From Actinomycetota bacterium (GTDB lineage: Bacteria; Actinomycetota; Acidimicrobiia; Acidimicrobiales; Ilumatobacteraceae), in NCBI GenBank assembly GCA_963169665.1, contig CAUJET010000164.1:1-64000 (forward strand): 64,000 nucleotides of DNA, in the 5' to 3' direction. Positions 39,416-45,630 of the stretch are shown piece after piece. Under the pieces are notes generated by a model. It searched no databases, was not told the DNA's origin, and saw only the letters and a list, made by a program, of their open reading frames with translations. The translations under genes were made by a program, and so were the position numbers. The first letter of the stretch is position 1, and every line of letters starts with the position of its first letter.

Positions 39416-39915
39416 GCGACACTGCTTCGCCCCCGCCCGCCCCGTCCGCGTTGCTCGCCAAGGTGCTCACCGTCAGCGATGGGGTGGTGCACGGCACCCG
39501 TGACGACGCCAGCGGCCGCGGTCTGGTGGCCCAGCTCACTGGAGCGGGCTTCGACGTGGTCGACCATCGCGTCACCGCCGACGGCACCGACGCCGTCGCG
39601 CAGGTGCTCCGCGAGATGTGCGACGGGTTCGCCGGCCTGATCGTCAGCACCGGCGGCACCGGGTTCGCCCCGCGCGATCAGACGCCCGAGGGCACGCGGC
39701 TCGTGATCGAGCGCGAGGCACCCGGCCTGGCCGAGGCGATGCGACTCGTGAGCCCGCTCGGTCGGCTGTCGCGCGGGATCGCCGGCATCCGCGGCACTGC
39801 GATCATCTGCAACACCCCCGGATCGCCGAAGGGCTGCGTCGAGCAGCTCGGCGCGATCCTCGACGTGCTCCCGCACGCACTGCGCCTGCTGCACGCCGCG
39901 CCGACCGACCACTGA
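39412..39915 (+). CDS. MoaB/Mog-family molybdopterin-binding protein
   Basis: The 167-residue protein is a single MoCF-biosynthesis domain. It has 'VLTVSDGVVHGTRDD', the 'IVSTGGTGFAPRDQTPE' loop near residue 81 and 'NTPGSPKGCVEQL' near residue 140. Mog-type proteins adenylate molybdopterin; MoaB-type relatives are less clear. It starts at an ATGA overlap with rsmB. mobA at 714 belongs to the same cofactor pathway. Confidence 0.9.
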   Translation: MSDTASPPPAPSALLAKVLTVSDGVVHGTRDDASGRGLVAQLTGAGFDVVDHRVTADGTDAVAQVLREMCDGFAGLIVSTGGTGFAPRDQTPEGTRLVIEREAPGLAEAMRLVSPLGRLSRGIAGIRGTAIICNTPGSPKGCVEQLGAILDVLPHALRLLHAAPTDH

Positions 39916-39985
39916 CCGCCGTCGCGCGCCTCCGCTCGCGCCGCTCCCGGGCGAATTCCTTTCCTCGCCGCGCGGACCACACCGA

Positions 39986-39991
39986 TAGCGT
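39986..39991 (+). promoter_or_regulatory. -10 element of hisG
   Basis: TAGCGT followed by exactly 7 nt and the GTG at 39999. It fixes the hisG start and predicts a leaderless mRNA. Confidence 0.5.
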
Positions 39992-39998
39992 CAGGCGG

Positions 39999-40874
39999 GT
40001 GCTGCGACTCGTCCTCCCCAAGGGTTCGCTCGAGAAGGCGACGCTCGACCTGTTCGATGCGGCCGACCTCCCGGTGCTCCGCTCCTCCTCGGTCGACTAC
40101 AAGGCCACCATCGACGATCCCCGGATCGCCGAGGTGCGCATCCTGCGGCCGCAGGAGATCCCGACCTACGTGGCCGAGGGCCTGTTCGACATCGGTATCA
40201 CCGGTCGCGACTGGGTGGAGGAGACCTCGAGCGACGTCGTCAGCCTCGGCGAGCTGAAGTACTCCAAGGCCACGTCGTTGCCGATCAAGGTCGTCGTGGC
40301 GGTCGCCGGCGACTCGCCGGCACAGCGCATCGAGGATCTGCCGCACGGGCTGCGGGTCAGCACCGAATACCCCGAGCTCACGCGTCGGTTCTTCGCCGAG
40401 CGGGGCATCGAGGCGGACATCCGGCTCTCGTACGGAGCCAGCGAAGCGAAGATCCCCGACATCGCCGACTGCATCGTCGACATCACCGAGACCGGTCGTG
40501 CCCTGCGCGCCGCCGGCCTGCGGATCATCGACGAGATCCTCGTCAGCTACACCGAGGTGGTCGCGAACAACGACGCCTACGCCGACCCGGCCAAGCGCCA
40601 CGCGATGGCACAGCTGATGACCCTGCTCAACGGCACGCTCGACGCCCGTGGCAAGGTGCTGCTCAAGCTCAACGTCGGCGCCGAGCAGCTGGATGCCGTC
40701 CTCGCGCTCGTGCCGTCGATGAAGGCCCCCACCGTGAACGAGCTCGCCGGACGTGGCGGCTTCGCGGTCGAGACCGTGGTCGCCAAGAACCAGATCAACC
40801 GGCTGATCCCGGCGCTCAAGGACGCCGGCGCCACCGGCATCCTCGAACTGCCGATCAGCAAGATCATCCCCTGA
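39999..40874 (+). CDS. hisG: ATP phosphoribosyltransferase (long form)
   Basis: The 291-residue protein opens 'LRLVLPKGSLEKATLDLF'. It has 'DIGITGRDWVEE' near residue 66, the PRPP-site 'DCIVDITETGRAL' near residue 157, and a C-terminal ACT-like domain ('APTVNELAGRGGFAVETVV'). The length marks it as the long, homohexameric type that is inhibited by histidine and needs no HisZ. It commits the first step of histidine synthesis. No other his genes are in the window. Confidence 0.96.
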   Translation: MLRLVLPKGSLEKATLDLFDAADLPVLRSSSVDYKATIDDPRIAEVRILRPQEIPTYVAEGLFDIGITGRDWVEETSSDVVSLGELKYSKATSLPIKVVVAVAGDSPAQRIEDLPHGLRVSTEYPELTRRFFAERGIEADIRLSYGASEAKIPDIADCIVDITETGRALRAAGLRIIDEILVSYTEVVANNDAYADPAKRHAMAQLMTLLNGTLDARGKVLLKLNVGAEQLDAVLALVPSMKAPTVNELAGRGGFAVETVVAKNQINRLIPALKDAGATGILELPISKIIP

Positions 40875-40913
40875 CCCGAGCCACGACCACCTGACCCACT
40901 TCCGGGAGCTGCG

Positions 40914-41132
40914 ATGACCGAACTGATCCCCGCACCGCGCACGGGTACCGTCGTGGCGTTCGACACCCAGGTCGGCCTCGGCGAGGTCGAGGCCGACGAC
41001 GGTTCGCGCCTGCCGTTCCACTGCATCGTGATCGCCGACGGCAGCCGCTCGATCGAGGTCGGCGTCCGGGTCTCGTTCGACCTGCTGGCCAAGCTCGGCC
41101 GGTGGGAAGCCAGCTCGATCCGCCCGGCTTGA
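40914..41132 (+). CDS. Small cold-shock-domain-like OB-fold protein
   Basis: The 72-residue protein follows the cold-shock pattern loosely: 'TGTVVAFDTQVGLGEVEADDG' in place of the usual Gly-Phe-Gly-rich strand, a His-containing 'LPFHCIVI', and a final strand after a hydrophobic turn. The aromatic RNP residues of true CspA proteins are mostly lost, so nucleic-acid binding may be weak or altered. GGGAG precedes the ATG at 40914. The ATL gene follows within 20 nt, so the two are probably cotranscribed. Confidence 0.78.
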   Translation: MTELIPAPRTGTVVAFDTQVGLGEVEADDGSRLPFHCIVIADGSRSIEVGVRVSFDLLAKLGRWEASSIRPA

Positions 41133-41149
41133 CCGGGCGGGGCAGGGGA

Positions 41150-41506
41150 GTGGCGCCCGTGGACGATCGGGCGGCGGCCCGAGCCGAGCGCGACGAGCGG
41201 ATCCTCGACGTGATCCGGTCGCTGCGCGAGGGCGAGGTGGTCACCTACGGCGACATCGCCGCCGATGCCGGATATCCGAAGCTGAGCCGTCTCGTCGGTC
41301 GGCTCCTCGCGCTCGGCGGTGGTTCCGATGGCGACCCGGAGGCTCCGGACGACGAACTGCCCTGGTGGCGGGTGGTGAACTCGGCGGGTCGACTGGTGCC
41401 GGGCAACGAGCGCGAGCAGGCAGCACAGCTCCGTGCCGAAGGGGTCGAGGTCCGTGACGGTCGGGTGCGTCGCGCACCCGTCGGCCGGTTCGGCCGACCG
41501 CATTGA
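41150..41506 (+). CDS. Alkyltransferase-like (ATL) DNA-binding protein, MGMT-related
   Basis: The protein is about 118 residues and resembles the DNA-binding half of O6-alkylguanine-DNA alkyltransferase, with 'GEVVTYGDIAADAG' near residue 28 and 'NSAGRLVPGNEREQA' near residue 77. The methyl-acceptor motif PCHRV reads P-W-W-R-V (71-75), so the reactive Cys is Trp, as in ATL proteins. These bind O6-alkylguanine without repairing it and hand it to nucleotide excision repair. The second Trp, replacing His, is less usual. The start (GTG 41150 or 41159) is uncertain. Confidence 0.88.
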   Translation: MAPVDDRAAARAERDERILDVIRSLREGEVVTYGDIAADAGYPKLSRLVGRLLALGGGSDGDPEAPDDELPWWRVVNSAGRLVPGNEREQAAQLRAEGVEVRDGRVRRAPVGRFGRPH

Positions 41507-41526
41507 TCAGCGGTGATCACCGCTGA

Positions 41527-41934
41527 TCAGATGGCGTTCTTGATCTGGACGAAGGCGAGGCGGATGTTCGACAGGGCGACGCTGAGCGTCTCGAACTCCG
41601 GGCCGATGCGCTCGCCCAGGCCCTCGACGAGGCAGCCGACGGCGTCGATCGCGAGCGCGGCCTGACCGAGATCGGGCGGGTTGGCCCCGAGGTGGATCGC
41701 AGCGAGCTCGTAGAGACCCATCACGTGGTTGGTGATCACGACCTCGGCCGGCACCTCGGCGAGGCGGCGGCGGGTCTCTTCCAACACCTCACGGGCATCA
41801 TCGAGCTGGGTGTCCAGCATGGTGTCGTCCGACTCCCCGAACGCCTGGTCGAACGCCTGGTCGAACGCCTGGTCTGAGGGTGTGTCCTGGTGATTCGAGG
41901 TTTCGCCGCTCACTTTTGGTACCCTATCGGCCAC
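41527..41934 (-). CDS. DUF1844 family protein
   Basis: The 135-residue protein has an acidic, disordered N-terminus with a Gln-Ala-Phe-Asp repeat (three 12-bp units at about 41838-41875). An all-helical core follows: 'ITNHVMGLYELAAIHLGANPPDLGQAALAIDAVGCLVEGLG'. This matches my recollection of DUF1844, which is adjacent to infC in other actinobacteria, as here. Its function is unknown. The start is GTG. It converges with the ATL gene and diverges from infC. Confidence 0.82.
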   Translation of the reverse strand: MADRVPKVSGETSNHQDTPSDQAFDQAFDQAFGESDDTMLDTQLDDAREVLEETRRRLAEVPAEVVITNHVMGLYELAAIHLGANPPDLGQAALAIDAVGCLVEGLGERIGPEFETLSVALSNIRLAFVQIKNAI

Positions 41935-42166
41935 AACTGAGGCGAAGTGGGGTCACCTCCTGTCGAGGCGATCCCCACCCGGCCACTCCGACGCCAACGG
42001 CATCCGCCAACGGCAACCATCGGGTACGTGCGTCCGGGTCTGAAGATGCGATTCGTTCGATCGCCGGCTGCGTGCAGCCGGGCTCGTTCTCGTCGTGTCC
42101 ACGGCTTTTCCTCGACCACCGTGGACCCGACTGGGAGGACAGCCCATTGCACAGGAGTGATCAGCC
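41935..42166 (+). promoter_or_regulatory. Untranslated leader of the infC operon with two hairpins
   Basis: No gene is visible in this stretch. A TACCCT hexamer at 41920-41925 could start RNA near 41932. The leader then holds a 5-bp stem (42066-42070 with 42075-42079) and an 8-bp perfect stem (42097-42104 with 42119-42126), and ends with AGGAG at 42153-42157. Long structured leaders before infC-rpmI-rplT often mediate L20 or IF3 feedback. That role is inference; I cannot match a known family. Confidence 0.45.
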
Positions 42167-42856
42167 ATAGCACCGCCGCAGACACCAGAACACCGGTACA
42201 ACGACCGCATTCGCGCCCGTGAGGTTCGCCTCATCGGTTCCGATGGCGCTCAACTGGGGATCAAGGCGCTTCCCGAAGCGCTCAGCCTGGCCCGAAGCCT
42301 CGACCTCGACCTCGTCGAAGTCGCGCCCATGGCCAACCCGCCCGTGTGCCGGATCATGGACTACGGCAAGTTCCGTTACGAGGAGAGCCAGAAGGCCAAG
42401 GAGTCACGCAAGAAGACCGTCCAGGTGTCGATCAAGGAAGTGAAGTTCCGTCCGAAGATCGGCAAGGGCGATTTCGACACCAAGGTCCGTCACATGCAGG
42501 ACTTCCTGCAGGACGGCCACAAGGTGAAGGTGACCCTGCAGTTCCGTGGGCGCGAGATGGCGCACCCGGAGCTCGGCTCGAAGATCCTCGACTCGGTCAT
42601 CGAGCAACTCGGCCCGCTCGCGAAGGTCGAGGCGTACGCCCGGCTCGAGGGACGGAACATGACCATGGTGCTCGCTCCCGAGAAGAAGATCGCACCGAAG
42701 AAGGAACGGGAACACCGAGAGCCGAAGCCGGCATCAGCCGAGACCGAGGACGCCCCGGAACCCGCCGACACGGAACCCACCGAGACGCCAGCTGCCGAGT
42801 CGGCACCTGCACCCGAGCCGGCACCCGTTGCCGACCCGGCCCCCGCAGCCGACTGA
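42167..42856 (+). CDS. infC: Translation initiation factor IF-3, predicted AUA start
   Basis: The frame coding IF-3 is open from just after a TGA at 42158. The IF-3 N-domain ('RYNDRIRAREVRLIGSDGA') is present in full, yet the only ATG in frame (42329) would delete it. The one codon at the right place is ATA at 42167, 9 nt after AGGAG. E. coli infC uses AUU, letting IF-3 limit its own translation, so a non-canonical start is expected. The protein has 229 residues: N-domain, linker, C-domain ('FRGREMAHPELG'), and a Pro/Glu/Ala tail of about 50 residues not found in E. coli. Confidence 0.93.
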   Translation: MAPPQTPEHRYNDRIRAREVRLIGSDGAQLGIKALPEALSLARSLDLDLVEVAPMANPPVCRIMDYGKFRYEESQKAKESRKKTVQVSIKEVKFRPKIGKGDFDTKVRHMQDFLQDGHKVKVTLQFRGREMAHPELGSKILDSVIEQLGPLAKVEAYARLEGRNMTMVLAPEKKIAPKKEREHREPKPASAETEDAPEPADTEPTETPAAESAPAPEPAPVADPAPAAD

Positions 42857-42974
42857 TTCGGACGCTGCGGGTCGGCCCCGCTCCGTCGGACCCACACACA
42901 CTCGCCGGGCAGGCACCCCTGCCCGTCTCCCCACGCGATCGCCGACGATCGCGACACGTTGAAGGACATCACCC

Positions 42975-43172
42975 ATGCCCAAGATGAAGACCAGCAAGAC
43001 CGCTGCCAAGCGGTTCAGCAAGACCGGCACCGGCAAGCTCCGCCGCCTCCAGCAGAACCGTCAGCACCTGTTCGAGAAGAAGCCGTCCACGCGCACCCGC
43101 CGTCTCGACGGCATGGTCGACGTGCACCCCGGCGACGCCAAGAAGATCAAGCGCCTCCTCGGCGAGCGCTGA
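42975..43172 (+). CDS. rpmI: Ribosomal protein bL35
   Basis: The 65-residue, very basic protein has the L35 N-terminus 'MPKMKTSKTAAKRF' and 'HLFEKKPSTRTRRL'. It sits between infC and rplT as in most bacteria. AAGGACA (42960-42966) precedes the ATG. Confidence 0.97.
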   Translation: MPKMKTSKTAAKRFSKTGTGKLRRLQQNRQHLFEKKPSTRTRRLDGMVDVHPGDAKKIKRLLGER

Positions 43173-43270
43173 GCACTCGGCGCACCTCATACCCGTGACG
43201 CACCGACGTCACGAACAGCACTGACGAACAGTACTGACGAACGACAGACGACGAACGAAGGAAGAAAGAG

Positions 43271-43627
43271 ATGGCACGAGTCAAGCGAGCGGTGAACGCG
43301 AAGAAGAGCCGCCGGCAGACGCTGGAGCGCGCGAAGGGCTACTACGGCAACAAGAGCCGTTCGGTCCGCGCCGCCAACGAACAGGTGATGCGCAGTGGGC
43401 AGTACGCCTTCCGCGACCGCCGCGCGAAGAAGGGCGAGTTCCGTCGCCTGTGGATCCAGCGCATCAACGCCGGTTGCCGCATCCACGACATGAGCTACAG
43501 CCGTTTCATCGCCGGTCTGAACGCCGCGGAGATCGAGGTCGACCGCAAGATCCTCGCCGATCTCGCCGTGCACGACATCGAGGCATTCGGCAAGCTCGTG
43601 GCTGCCGCCAAGGCGGCCCTGGTCTGA
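43271..43627 (+). CDS. rplT: Ribosomal protein bL20
   Basis: The 118-residue protein has the L20 signature '[23 protein letters not shown]' across residues 21-43, and '[18 protein letters not shown]' near residue 63. It is essential for 50S assembly and often represses its own operon. GAAGGAAG precedes the ATG. The 98-nt gap before it contains short actgacgaacag-type repeats. Its stop overlaps a CTG proposed as the next start. Confidence 0.98.
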   Translation: MARVKRAVNAKKSRRQTLERAKGYYGNKSRSVRAANEQVMRSGQYAFRDRRAKKGEFRRLWIQRINAGCRIHDMSYSRFIAGLNAAEIEVDRKILADLAVHDIEAFGKLVAAAKAALV

Positions 43628-44382
43628 GCGACCAGCTCACGTTCACGAACCCCAAGGTTCAACGACTGCGGCGCCTCGTGGGGCGCCGCAGTGCGCGTCT
43701 GGAGGAAGGTGCGTTCGTGGTGGAGGGCCCCGGCCTGATCGCCACGGCGCACGCCGCCGGCTGGGAGCTCGAGGCCGTGTTCGTCGCGAACGGCGAGTGG
43801 TCGTACCAGCCGCCCGACGGCGTGCCGGTGTACGAGCTGGCACCGAAGGTGATGGAGAAGGTCGCGAGCACCGACACGCCGCAGGCCGCGCTCGCCGCGG
43901 TGCGCCGCCGTGTCGCTCCGATCGAGGCGCTGGCCGACGAGGACTTCGTCGTCATCGGCGACCGGATCGGCGATCCCGGCAATGCCGGCACGATGCTGCG
44001 TTCGGCCGAGGCCGCCGGCGCCGGCGCGATCGTGTTCACCAGTGGGTCGGTCGACGTGTTCAACCCGAAGGTGGTGCGCTCGTCGGCGGGCGCGCTCTTC
44101 CACGTCCCGGTCGTCACCGACGTCGCCCTCGACGTCGCCGTGAACGCCGGCCGGTACCGCAGCTGGGGCACCTCCTCGCACCGGGGTGTTCCGTACACCG
44201 AGGCCGACTTCGCCGGTCCGACGGCGATCGTGGTCGGCAACGAGGCCCACGGCCTCGACGCGTCGGCGCCGGTCGACGACTGGCTCACGATCCCGCACGC
44301 CGGCCGCGCCGAGAGCCTCAACGTGGCGATGGCCACCACGGTGCTGGTATTCGACGTGGCCCGGCAACGGGGCGCGCGGTAG
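43624..44382 (+). CDS. TrmH/SpoU-family RNA 2'-O-methyltransferase, predicted CUG start
   Basis: The protein of about 252 residues has an N-terminal substrate-binding domain ('[18 protein letters not shown]', '[11 protein letters not shown]') and a SPOUT domain. The latter has '[20 protein letters not shown]', '[10 protein letters not shown]' and '[15 protein letters not shown]'. It methylates ribose in rRNA or tRNA; the exact site is unknown. No ATG, GTG or TTG is available near the family N-terminus. The CTG at 43624 overlaps the rplT stop as CTGA, with AAGGCGG about 8 nt upstream. The other option, GTG 43450, would overlap rplT by 178 nt. Its TAG stop doubles as the start of a -10 box. Confidence 0.9.
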   Translation: MSDQLTFTNPKVQRLRRLVGRRSARLEEGAFVVEGPGLIATAHAAGWELEAVFVANGEWSYQPPDGVPVYELAPKVMEKVASTDTPQAALAAVRRRVAPIEALADEDFVVIGDRIGDPGNAGTMLRSAEAAGAGAIVFTSGSVDVFNPKVVRSSAGALFHVPVVTDVALDVAVNAGRYRSWGTSSHRGVPYTEADFAGPTAIVVGNEAHGLDASAPVDDWLTIPHAGRAESLNVAMATTVLVFDVARQRGAR

Positions 44383-44385
44383 CCT
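44380..44385 (+). promoter_or_regulatory. -10 element of the pheS leader ORF, sharing the previous stop codon
   Basis: TAGCCT begins with the stop TAG of the methyltransferase gene and lies exactly 7 nt before the ATG at 44393. Confidence 0.5.
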
Positions 44386-44392
44386 GTGCGCC

Positions 44393-44479
44393 ATGTCGAC
44401 GACCAGCCAGCGCGACCGGGACGTGCAGCGATTTCGTTGCCCCCGGGTGACGTCCGGGGTCGAGCGCGTCGTCGCCTGA
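44393..44479 (+). CDS. Candidate pheST leader peptide
   Basis: A 28-codon frame starts at an ATG placed exactly 7 nt from TAGCCT, so it would be the first thing translated on the pheST mRNA. It contains one Phe, codon 14, written TTT; the neighbouring genes use TTC almost exclusively, so this codon may be slow. GC-rich arms that can pair in alternative ways follow. This is the layout of an attenuation peptide. One Phe is few compared with the five in the E. coli pheST leader, so the role is tentative. Confidence 0.4.
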   Translation: MSTTSQRDRDVQRFRCPRVTSGVERVVA

Positions 44480-44516
44480 CGCACCGACTCGGCGGCCCGG
44501 GGGAACCCCGTAGGCC
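44440..44516 (+). promoter_or_regulatory. Mutually exclusive hairpins ahead of pheS
   Basis: Arm 1 (44440-44447, CCCCCGGG) can pair with arm 2 (CCGGGG, 44454-44459) or, over 8 bp, with arm 3 (CCCGGGGG, 44496-44503). Arm 3 can instead fold with CCCCG at 44506-44510 inside a GGCC/GGCC stem (44494-44516). There is no T-run after the last stem, so a classic intrinsic terminator is not evident; control of pheS translation is an alternative. Confidence 0.4.
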
Positions 44517-44558
44517 CCTGCTGTGACCCTGGTGCTGTGACCCTCGAAAGGAATGTCC

Positions 44559-45599
44559 ATGTCCGACATCGATCGCGACCTGCCGCTGCTCGACGACGTC
44601 GCCGCGGCACGTGACGCCGGCCTCGCCCGGATCCTCACCGCCGCTTCCGTCGACGAGGTGGTGGGTATCGACGCGGACCTCCTCGGCAAGAAGGGTTCGC
44701 TCGCGCTGCTGAAGACCCGCTTGGGATCGCTCGCCACCGTCGACGAGAAGAAGGCCGCGGGCCAGGCGCTCAACGCCGCGACCCAAGCGGTCACGGATGC
44801 GATCGCCGCACGTCGGGGCGAGCTCGCGCGGGCCGAGCGCGCGGTGCAGCTCGAACGGGAGCGCATCGACCTGACCGAGGAGCTCACCCAACCGCGGCGA
44901 GGTCACCCACACCTCGTCACCCAGGCGTGGCAGCGGCTCGAGGACGTGTTCATCGGCCTCGGCTTCCAGGTCGCCGAAGGACCAGAGGTCGAGACCGACT
45001 TCTACAACTTCGAGGCACTCAACATGCCGCGCAGCCATCCGGCGCGCAGCGGCTTCGACACCCTCTTCACCGACTACAGCGGTCCGCTCGCCGAGGACGG
45101 CACGGTCCTGCTGCGCACCCACACCTCGCCGGTGCAGATCCGGGTGATGCAGACCATCGAGCCGCCGATCTACATGGTGATGCCGGGTCGTGTGTTCCGC
45201 CGCGACACGCCCGACGCCACCCACATGCCGGTGTTCCACCAGATCGAGGGACTCGTCATCGATCGCGGCATCACGATGGCCCACCTCGCCGGCACGATCG
45301 ACGCGTTCACGAAGGCCTTCTTCGGCGGTGCGTTCACGAGCCGACTCCGTCCCAACTACTTCCCGTTCACGGAGCCGTCGGCGGAGTTCGACATCCAGCG
45401 GCCCGACGGGTCGTGGATCGAACTCGGCGGCTGCGGCATGGTGCACCCGAACGTGCTGCGCGCCGGCGGTCTCGATCCCGAGGAGTGGAGCGGCTTCGCG
45501 TTCGGCTTCGGCATCGATCGTATGGCCCGTGAGCGACACGGCATCGACGACATCCGCGACATGTACAGCAACGACATCCGCTTCATCGAGCAGTTCTGA
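44559..45599 (+). CDS. pheS: Phenylalanyl-tRNA synthetase alpha subunit
   Basis: The 346-residue protein has an N-terminal coiled coil (about residues 10-85) for tRNA-Phe, then a class II core. The core has 'GHPHLVTQAWQRLEDVF', motif 2 'MVMPGRVFRRDTPDATHMPVFHQIEG' near residue 206, and motif 3 'GFAFGFGIDRMA'. The ATG at 44559 is preferred over 44553 because the GAAAGGA site directly abuts the earlier one but is 6 nt from this one. It works with PheT. Confidence 0.97.
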   Translation: MSDIDRDLPLLDDVAAARDAGLARILTAASVDEVVGIDADLLGKKGSLALLKTRLGSLATVDEKKAAGQALNAATQAVTDAIAARRGELARAERAVQLERERIDLTEELTQPRRGHPHLVTQAWQRLEDVFIGLGFQVAEGPEVETDFYNFEALNMPRSHPARSGFDTLFTDYSGPLAEDGTVLLRTHTSPVQIRVMQTIEPPIYMVMPGRVFRRDTPDATHMPVFHQIEGLVIDRGITMAHLAGTIDAFTKAFFGGAFTSRLRPNYFPFTEPSAEFDIQRPDGSWIELGGCGMVHPNVLRAGGLDPEEWSGFAFGFGIDRMARERHGIDDIRDMYSNDIRFIEQF

Positions 45600-45630
45600 T
45601 CAGGACTGAAACGGACCCGAAGGAAGACCA

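Noticed and set aside
44383-44558. T-box riboswitch before pheS
   Set aside because: The conserved T-box stretch (AGGGTGGNACCGCG) is missing; the leader-peptide layout fits better.
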